Below the pieces are notes generated by a model that did not search any database, was not told where the DNA came from, and was given only the letters and a program-made list of their open reading frames with translations. Made by a program: the position numbers and the translations under genes. A stretch of 64,000 nucleotides of DNA from Thermoleophilia bacterium (GTDB taxonomy: Bacteria; Actinomycetota; Thermoleophilia; Gaiellales; SKUG01), in contig JAOPYQ010000008.1 of the NCBI GenBank assembly GCA_025964555.1, forward strand, positions 40,953 to 104,952, in the 5' to 3' direction. Position 1 is the first letter of the stretch. Every line of letters starts with the position of its first letter. Of this stretch, positions 18,901 to 27,900 are shown one piece after another.

Positions 18901-21900
18901 CTGGGTCGAGACCGGGGCGATGGTGACGTCCGCGGTCGGCTGGCTGTCGAGCACGATCGTGTAGCTCGACGTCGCGCCGCCTTCGGTGACGGCGTGGGGC
19001 GCGGTCGGGGTGATCGTCACGCCGGGCGTGTCGTTGTCGGTGATCGAGAAGTCGGCGGGATCGATGGTGAGCGCGCCGGTTCCATAGGCCGGGTCGACGC
19101 TGAGCGTGTCGTGCACCACGCTGCCGGTGTGCGGCGAGGCTTCGGCGATCGCGTCGTCGACCGGCGTGACCGTCACCGGCTGGTCGGTGTCCCAGTCGCC
19201 CGGCGTGAAGGTGAGCGTCGTCGTGGCGCTTGCGACCTGTGCGTCGGGGGTGATCGTGACGTCGACCGGCTGGGTCGGCTCGCTCTCGAGGCGCACGGCG
19301 TAGGTGCGTCCGGCGAGCGGCGTGGATTCGGCGAGCGTGTCGGGCGCTGCCGGCGTGACGATCACGCCGGCGGTGTCGTCGTCGGCGATCGCGACGGAGT
19401 GCTGGGTGGCAGCGACGCCGGCGTAGAACGGATCGCCGACGCTGCCGGTGAGCGCATCCACGGTACCGGTGTGCGGTCCTTCGAACACGTCGTCCTGGAT
19501 CGCGTCGACGGTGATGGTCTGCGGAGTGTTCCAGTCGGTGGGCGTGAAGGTGAGCGTCGGGGAGCCGCCGAGCACGAGCTGGGTGGAGCTGAGCGTCACC
19601 GTGACGTTGGCGGTCGGCTTGGTGGCGAGGCGCACTCGGACGGTGTCGCCGAGGCCGCCCTCGGCGACGCTCGTGTCGGGCAGCGTCGCGTCGATGAACA
19701 CGCCCGGGGTGTCGTTGTCGGCGATCCCCAGGTCCATGTCGGCGAGCGAGAGCGCGGCGTACGTGGGGTCGGCGCCGCCTGCCGTGTGGGTGAGCGAATC
19801 GGCGTGGGGACCCTCGGCGACATGGTCGTCGATCGCTGCGACGGTCACCGTCTGCGGGGTCATCCAGTTCACGGAGGTGAACGTGAGCGTCGCGGGCGTC
19901 GGGGTCGCCTGGCCGGCGAGCGAGGCGACGTCGATGGTCACCGCGCCGGTCGGCTCGCTCGTGAGCTGCACGGTGTAGGTGGCGGTCGTGCCGCTCTCGG
20001 AGATCGCGAGCGGGCCGGGCAGCGCGGGCGAGAACACGACGTTCGCCGTGTCGTCGTCGGTGATCGCGATCGACTGCGACGCGACAGTGACGGCCGTGTC
20101 GTAGGTCGGATCGAGCGCGCTCGACACGTCGTGGGTGATCGTGGTGGTGTGCGCGCCCTCGGCGATGGCGTCCTGCACGATGGCGACGCTCACGTTCTGC
20201 ACCGTTGCCCAGTTGCCGGGCGTGAAGGTGAGCGTGCCGGGCGTGGGGGTGCCGTCCGCGTCGCCGCCGAGCGTGACCGTGACCGCGCCGAGCGGCTGGC
20301 TCGTGAGCGAGACGGCGTAGGAGAGCGGCGTGCCACCCTCGGAGCCGGCGAGGCCGGCGTTGGGTGCGACGAGCACGCCCGAGGTGTCGTCGTCGACGAT
20401 GTCGACGTCCACGTCGTCGATGGCGAGCGTGCCGGCGCCGTAGTAGCTGTCGGTGCTCGCCGTGTCGACGGTGATCGCGACGCTCTCCGGTGAGGGCTCG
20501 TCGACGAAGTCGTTGACCGCGTTCACGGTGATCGTCCGCGGTGCGTTCCAGGTTGCCGGGGTGAAGGTCACGGGCGCCATCGCGGCGAGCTCGCCGCTGC
20601 CGTCCGTGAAGTTCACGTCGACGTTCGCGGTGGGCTTGCTCTCGAGCACGACGTCGAACGTGGCCCCTGCGGCGCCCTCGGTGACGGTCAGGCTGGTGGG
20701 AGCGACGGTGACGCCGGGCACGTCATTGTCGGTGATGTCCGCGGTGACGTCGGCGACCGCGACGTTGAAGTCGGGATCGGAGCTCGACATGGCGTGCTGG
20801 ATGACGCCGGGATGCGTGGTCGCTTCAACGACGAGGTCGTCGTTGGCGCTCACGGTCACGGTCTGCGCCGAGTTCCAGTTCAGGGGCGTGAACACGAGCG
20901 CCGGGGTGGAAACCAGCACCTCGGCGTCGGGCGTGAGGGTGATCGTCACATCGGCAGCTGGCTCGGCGTCGAGCACGACGTCGTAGGTGTCGGTGAGGCC
21001 CGGCGTGCCCTCGGCGACGGCGACCAGGGTCGGGCTGATCGTGGCGCCGGCCGCGTCGTCGTCGGTCACGTGTGCGACGACGTCGGCGATTGCCAGCGCC
21101 GGCACGTAGGTCGCGTCGCCTGCGGTGATGACGTGCGTGATCGTCTGGTCGTGCGGTCCCTCGACCACGAAGTCGGGCGTGCCGTTGACGGTGACGGTCT
21201 GGGGCGTGTTCCAGTTGGCGGGCGTGAAGGTCAGCTGCACGGGCGTGGTGGACGCGTCGGGGCCGCCGGTGATGTCGATCGTGACGTTCGCGGTGGGCGC
21301 CGACTGCAGGCGCACCTGGTAGGTGTCGCTGGTGCTGCCTTCGTCGACGTCGGTCGATGATCCGCTCTCGGTGACGATGACGCCGGTGGAGTCGTCGTCG
21401 GAGATCGTGACCGTGACGTCGGCCGGGTCGAACGCGTCGTATGCGGCATCGAGGCCGGATTCCGCGTCGATGACGATGACGCCCGAATGGGTTGCCGCCT
21501 CGTCGAGCGCGTCGTTGACGACCGTGACGGTCACGGTGCGCGCCACGTTCCAGTTGGCCGGGGTGAAGGTGATCGGATCGGGCGCGACGGTCGTCTGCCC
21601 GTCCGAGGTGTCGAACGTGACATCGACGTCGTCCAGTGGTCGCGAGGTGAGCGCCACGCTGAAGCTGGCGGTGGTGCCGACGGCCGCTTCGTCGAGCGTC
21701 AGGCCGCTCGTGGGCGTGACGGTGACGCTGCTCGTGTCGTTGTCGGCGATGTCGACCTGCTGCTGGCCGATGACGAGGCCCGCGTCGTAGTGCGTATCGA
21801 GGCTGCTCGCCGTGTGCAGCACGAAGCCCGAGTGGGTGGCTGGCTCGTCGTCCGGATCGTCGACCGCGGTGACCGTGAAGGCCTGCGGCGTGTTCCAGTT

Positions 21901-24900
21901 GGCGCTGGTGAACACGCGCGAGGCCGGGGCGAACGTGGTCTGGCCGTCGCCCACGGTCGGGGTGACGGTGACGGGCGCGGTCGGAATCGTGTCGAGCACG
22001 ACCGTGTAGGTGGCGCTCGTGGTGCCTGCCTCGGCGACGGTGATCGCTGCGGTGCCGGGCGCGACGGTCACGCCTGCGTCGTCGTTGTCGGTGATGGCGA
22101 CGGGGATGTCGGCGAGGACCCAGCCCGCGTAGACGGGGTCGCCGGTGACGTCGAGCTCGACGCGGCCGGCGTGGGTGTCGGGGTGCTCGTCGACCTGGTC
22201 GTCGATCGCGTCGACGGTCACGGTCTGGGGCAGGTTCCAGTTGGCGGAGGTGAACGTGAGCGGATCGACGTCGACTGCGACCTGCGTCGGGGTGAGGTCG
22301 ACGACGACGTTGGCGGCGGGCTGCGTCTCGAGCACGACCGAGAACGTGTCGTCGGCGCCGCCTTCGGTGGCGTTGAGGGCGGTCTCGGAGACGATGATGC
22401 CCGGGATGTCGTTGTCGGTGACGTCGAAGGCGACGGGCGCGGCGGTCGCTGCACCGTAGTAGGTGTCGCCGGTGGTGATCGCGTGCGTGATCGTGCGGGT
22501 GTGGACGGGTGCCTCGGTGACGAGGTCGTCGATCGCGCCGACGGTGACGGTCTGCGCGGTGTTCCAGTTGGCGGCGGTGAAGGTGAGCGAGCCGGGCGAC
22601 GCCGCGAGGTCGACGGGCACGGTGAGCGCGACGTCGACGTTCGCGGTCGGCTCGGAGTTGAGCCTGACGGTGTAGGTGACCGTGGTGCCGGGAGCGGGGT
22701 TGTCCTCGTCGAGCGCGTACGGGCTCGCTGCGGCGACGGTGACTCCCGCGGCGTCGTTGTCGGTGACGTCGACGGCGACGGGAGCTGCGCTCGTCACGGT
22801 CGCCCAGCGCGGATCGGAGCTCGCGACGGAGTGGGTGATTCCGCCGGGGTGGGTGCCGACGCCTTCGTCGATCGCGTCGTCGACCGCGGTCACGGCGACG
22901 GGCTGCGCGACGTTCCAGTTGGCGGTGGTGAACGTGAGGGTCGACGGCAGTGCGGTGACCTGCGGGTCGGTGGCGATGGTCACGACGACGTCGGCCTGGG
23001 GCTGGCGGTCCAGCACGACGGTGTACTGGTCGGTGCCGGTGCCTTCCGTGACGTCCACGCCGCCGGCCTCGTTGATGGTGACGCCGGGTACGTCGTTGTC
23101 GGCGACCGAGCCGGTCCTGGTGGTCGCGCTGAGCGCGAGGTAGCCGGGATCGCCCGCCGTGGCGTCGATGCCGACCGTGGTGGGATGCGGGTCGTCCTCG
23201 ACCGTGGGGTCGTCCACCGCGGTGATGGTGACGGTCTGGTCGACGTTCCAGTTGGCAGTGGTGAAGGTGAGCGTCGGGGCGCTGGCGGTTGCCTGCGCGT
23301 CGGTGGTGATGGCGACGGTGACGGGCGCGGACGGCTGCGAGCCGAGGTGCACGGTGAGCGTGTCGCTGGCCGGCAGGTCCTCGTCGAGCGCGAGGGTGCC
23401 GGCGGAGACGACGAGCGATGCGGCGTCGTCGTCGGCGACGTCGGCGACGACGGGGCTCGGGGCGAGTGCGTCGTAGCGCGGGTCGCCGGTCACGTCGAGT
23501 GCGATCGAGCCGGGGTGGATGGCGGCCTCGTCGACGGCGTCGTTGACCGCGGTGATGGTGATCACCTTCGGGGTCGACCAGTTCGTGTTCGAGAACGTCA
23601 CCGGGCCGCTCGTGGTGATCTGCGCGTCCGGGTCGGGGGTGATCGTGACGGTGCCGACGGGCTCCGATTCGAGCACGACCGTGAAGGTGTCGGTCGCGGG
23701 CAGGTTCGCCTCGTCGACGTCGACGCCGCCGAGCTCGTCCACCGTGATGGCTGCGACGTCGTCGTCGGTGATCGCGACCGACTGGTTGGCGAGCGACCAG
23801 CCGGCGTAGGTCGTGTCCGGGCTGGTGACGGTGTGCACGATGGATCCCGTGTGCGGGTCCGGCACTTCGTCGATGTCGTCCTGGACCGCGACGATGCTGG
23901 CGGTCTGGTACGTGTTCCAGTTGCTCGGCGTGAACACGAGCGTGGTGATCGGCTGCAGCTGGGGGCCGGTCGCGAAGCTGATGGTGACGTTGCTGGTGGG
24001 CTCGGATGCGAGGCGCAGCTGGTAGGACGATCCAGTGCCGCCCTCGGTGGCGGTCAGGCCGCTCGTGGGCGTGACCTCGATGCCGGGCACGTCGTCGTCG
24101 AGCACGTTCACCACGACGGGAGCGGCGGCGACGGAGTTGTACGCGGCGTCAGCGGGGTTCGGTGCGCCGACGGTGTGCGAGACGGTGCCGGTGTGCGGGC
24201 CCTCGACGATCGGATCCTGGAAAGCGGAGACCGTGACGTTCTTGGCGATGTTCCAGTCGGTGCCGTCGAACGTGAGCGTGGTGGTGGACACGTCGACGTC
24301 CGCGTCGTCGACGATGGTGACGGTCACCGCGCCGACGGGCCTGCTCGTGAGCTTGACGCCGTACTGGACGGTTGCGGGGTTGCCCTCCTCCACGGTGAGC
24401 CCGCTCGTCGGGGTGACGTTCACGCCGGCCGTGTCGTCGTCGGTGACGGCAGCCGTGGTCGCGCCGATGGTGAGCGGGGCGTAGAGCGGGTCGGTACTGG
24501 TGACGGCGTGCGTCACGACGCCGGTGTGCGCGTCGGGCACTTCGTCGTAGGCGTCGTTGACCGCGGTGATGGTGACGGTCTGGTCGATGCTCCAGTTGGA
24601 GGCGGTGAAGGTGAGGGCCGCGGGCGCGTAGCTGACCTGCCCGTCGGAATTGCCGAGGGTGACGACCACGTTCGCGGACGGCTTGGTCTGCAGTCGCACG
24701 GCGTAGGTGTCGCTGGTGGCGCCGGCCTCGAGCACGGCGACGCTCGTCTGGCTCGGCGAGACCACGAACGCGGAGACGTCGTCGTCGGTGACGTTCGCCA
24801 CGACGTTGGCGCCGCTGAGGGCGCTGTAGGCGGCGTCGCTGCTCGCCGCGACGTGGGTGATGGTGCCGGCGTGGGGATCGGGGACTTCATCGACGTCGTC

Positions 24901-27900
24901 GTTGACTGCGGCCACGGTGACGGTCTGCGGGGCGTTCCAGTTCGCCGTGGTGAACGTGAGCGTCGGCGCGCTCGTGGTGACCTGGGCGTTCGCGCCGAGC
25001 GTGAGGACGACGTTCGCCGTCGGGCGGGTCCGGAGCCGGACCGTGTAGGTGTCGGTGACGCCACCCTCGGTGACGTCGGTCGACGGCCCGGCGCCGTTCT
25101 CGACCACGATGATGCCGGCCGGTTCGATCGAGACGGTGTCGTTGGTGGTGTCGGCGACCGTCGTCTCGTTGCCGACGTTGTCGGTCGTGACGATCCGGTA
25201 CCGGTAGCAGCGGTTGAGGGCGGCGGTCCCGTCGGTCCACGGCGACGCGACGGGATCGGTGGATTCGGTGGTCCAGGCGCTCCAGGTCGTGTCGCACGTG
25301 TTGGGCCCGGTGACCCCGGTCTCCTGCCGCTCGATGCGCCACGTGGCGATGCCGGAGCCACCGGTGTCGACGCCAGTGGTGAAGGTGACGGTGGGTGTCG
25401 AGGTGGGGCCGTCGGCGTAGTCGAGCGTGACGCCGGTCGGGTCGGTGATGTCGGCGACGACGTCGAACGCCGCGGTGCTGAAGTTGGCGGCGTTGTCGGC
25501 GACCTGGACGGTGCGGCCGGGTCCGGGGTCTGCGGTCGTGCCGCCTCCGGTCCACGCGTACGTGAGCGTGTAGGGGCCCGGGTTCGGGACGATGCCGCCC
25601 GCCGGGGATCGGGTCCAGTTGGTGCCCAGCGCGGGGTACGCGACGTTCGCGACGCCGCTGAAGCCGTCGCTGGGCGTTGCGGTCGCGACGAAGTCGCCGC
25701 TGGAGCCCGCCTTCGTGTTGATGTAGATGCGCGGCGTGACGCTCGGGACGATGTGCTGCGCGCCGGGGTTGGTGCCCTTGGCGAGCGTGATGCCGACGGA
25801 CGGCAGCTCGTTGTCGACGTAGGTCGGCTGGGTCTGCGAGCTGAGCACGTTGCCTGCGCGATCGGTGACGACGAGCACGAGCGTCGTCGCTCCGTTCGGC
25901 GCTGCGGTCGTGTCCCACGCGCAGGACCAGCTGGCTGCGACCGCAGGCGTGCAGGCGGTCGCGGGACCGGAGCCGAGGCGCACGCTGATGCTCGCGACGC
26001 CGGACCAGTTGTCGCTGCTCGTGCCGGACAGTGCGACCGAGGTGCCGCGCACGTAGGTGGGGACCGGGTTGATCGTGCCGCCGGGCAGCGTGCGGTCGAC
26101 GTGCACCTCGTTGGCGCTCGTCGCGAAGGTGCGGTTGTTGACGTTGTCGAACGCTGCGAGGTGGTACTGGTAGCACGTGTTGTCGGCGGTGGTGCCGTCG
26201 CCGTGGGGTGCGAGGAGTCCGGGCGAGCCGACGGGGACGTACGCCGTCCAGGCGGTACATGCGGGGCCGGGCGCCGAGCGGCGTTCGAGGACGTGTGCGC
26301 CGGTGCGAACGCCCGAGCCGCCGGTGTCGGTGGCGGTGCTCGCGTCGAACACGACGCTCGGCGCGACGGCGTTGCTCCACCAGGCGGGCGATGCGGTGCC
26401 GCCCGGGCCGGTGATGGTGTGACCCGTGGGTCCGACCGTGTCGCGGTTGAGGTTGATCGGCAGGTCGGTAAAGGCGTTCGAGTTGCCGCGCGCGCGCACG
26501 AATTCGGCGCCGGGGCTACCGGCGGCCGTGGTGTACGTGTAGTGCATCTCGTACGGGCTGGGGCCGGTCGTGTCGTCGGCCGGCGCGCCGGCGTCGGGGA
26601 CGATGTTGGCCCCCGTCGTGGCGGTGTCGGGGAAGCGGACGTACGCCAGGCCGCCCGGAGCGTCGGTGGCGTTCGCGCGGATGGTGAAGTCGCTCGCGCC
26701 GCAGCCCACGCCCGCGGTCGAGAACCAGAAGGTCGCGCTCGGCAGGCCGCTCCAGTACTGGCAGTCGACGAGCGTGCCCTTGACGAACGAATCGAGCGTG
26801 ATGAGCGGTGGGCTGTTGTCGATGATCACATCGCGCGTGACGATCGCGGTGACCGTGCGCGTGGCCAGGTCGGTGACGTCCACGAACACGCGGTAGTTGC
26901 CGTCGGGCGTTGTGCCGAGCGTCGTGTTCCAGTTGATCGCCCAGGCCGGCTCCGCACTCGTGTCGGTACCGATCGTGCCGCTCGTCAGGTCGTCGAGGTT
27001 GAGCCAGCGCAGCGTGACGCTGGCGACTCCGGAGTTGGAGCCGTCCGTGATGCCGTCGGTCGACGTGCCCGCGAGCGCCTCGGTGCCCATGTACGGCGAG
27101 GACGGGGCCGCGTTGAACGTCGCGGTCGGGTCGTACAGGTCTGCGATGACGGCCTGGGGCGTGGCGCTCGTGGACGTCGTGTTGCCGACGTTGTCGGTGG
27201 CGACGATCCGGTAGCGGTAGCACATGCCGTGCACGAGGGTCGTGTCGGTGACGGTGGCGGGCAGGACGGCCGCGGGGGTGCCGATGACCGTCGACCATGT
27301 CAGTGGCCAGGTGGCGCCCGAGCAGGAGCCGTACGCGTTGCGTGGGATCTCGTCGCGCTCGATGCGCTGCACGTCGATGCCGGCGCCTGCGTCGGTGTAG
27401 CTGGTGATGTTGAGGACGATGCTCGACGAGGTGTGCCACGACGGCCCCGGGGTCGTCTGGGGCGTGATCGCGCCGCTGACGGGGACCGCGTTGTCGGCGG
27501 TGATCGTGAACGCCGCGTTCGCTGACGTCCTGTTGGAGTTGCTGGTGGCCGTGGCGTTGCGCGTGCCGAAGTTGGTCACGCCCGCGCTCCACGAGTACAG
27601 CTGGGTGTAGGGGCCGGGATCCTGGACGGTGGAGTTGGTGGTCGGCGTCCACGGCGTGCCGCCAGCGGGCGCACCCGGCGTGGTGATGAAGTCGATCCCG
27701 GATTCGGGGTCGTCGGGAAGGAAGTTCGCGGAGATCGACGGGATGGCGGCGCCGATGCCGGTCGTCCTCACCCACGCACGGTGGTTGGCGGCGACCGGGT
27801 CGATGAACTGGTACTCGGGGTTGGTGCCTTCGGTGAAGCCGGTGTGCACCATCGTCGGGACCGTGTTATCGATGAGGATGTCGTGCGTGATCGCGTTGAG

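Noticed and set aside
12838..20493. A 2,551-codon open frame antisense to the giant gene
   Set aside because: Its Arg/Gly/His/Val/Asp-rich translation, with no domain or signal, is what a GC3-biased repeat gene gives on its opposite strand. The minus frame shows clear domains.
13485..25125. Regular ~340-base periodicity as a CRISPR array or DNA satellite
   Set aside because: The period is far too long for CRISPR, the units are diverged at DNA level, and the periodicity belongs to protein repeats in one frame.
21487..27525. A 2,012-codon open frame antisense to the giant gene
   Set aside because: Same cause as the 12838-20493 frame. Its periodic VVDRGDGDGLRxVPVGGGEGE pattern merely mirrors the repeat array.
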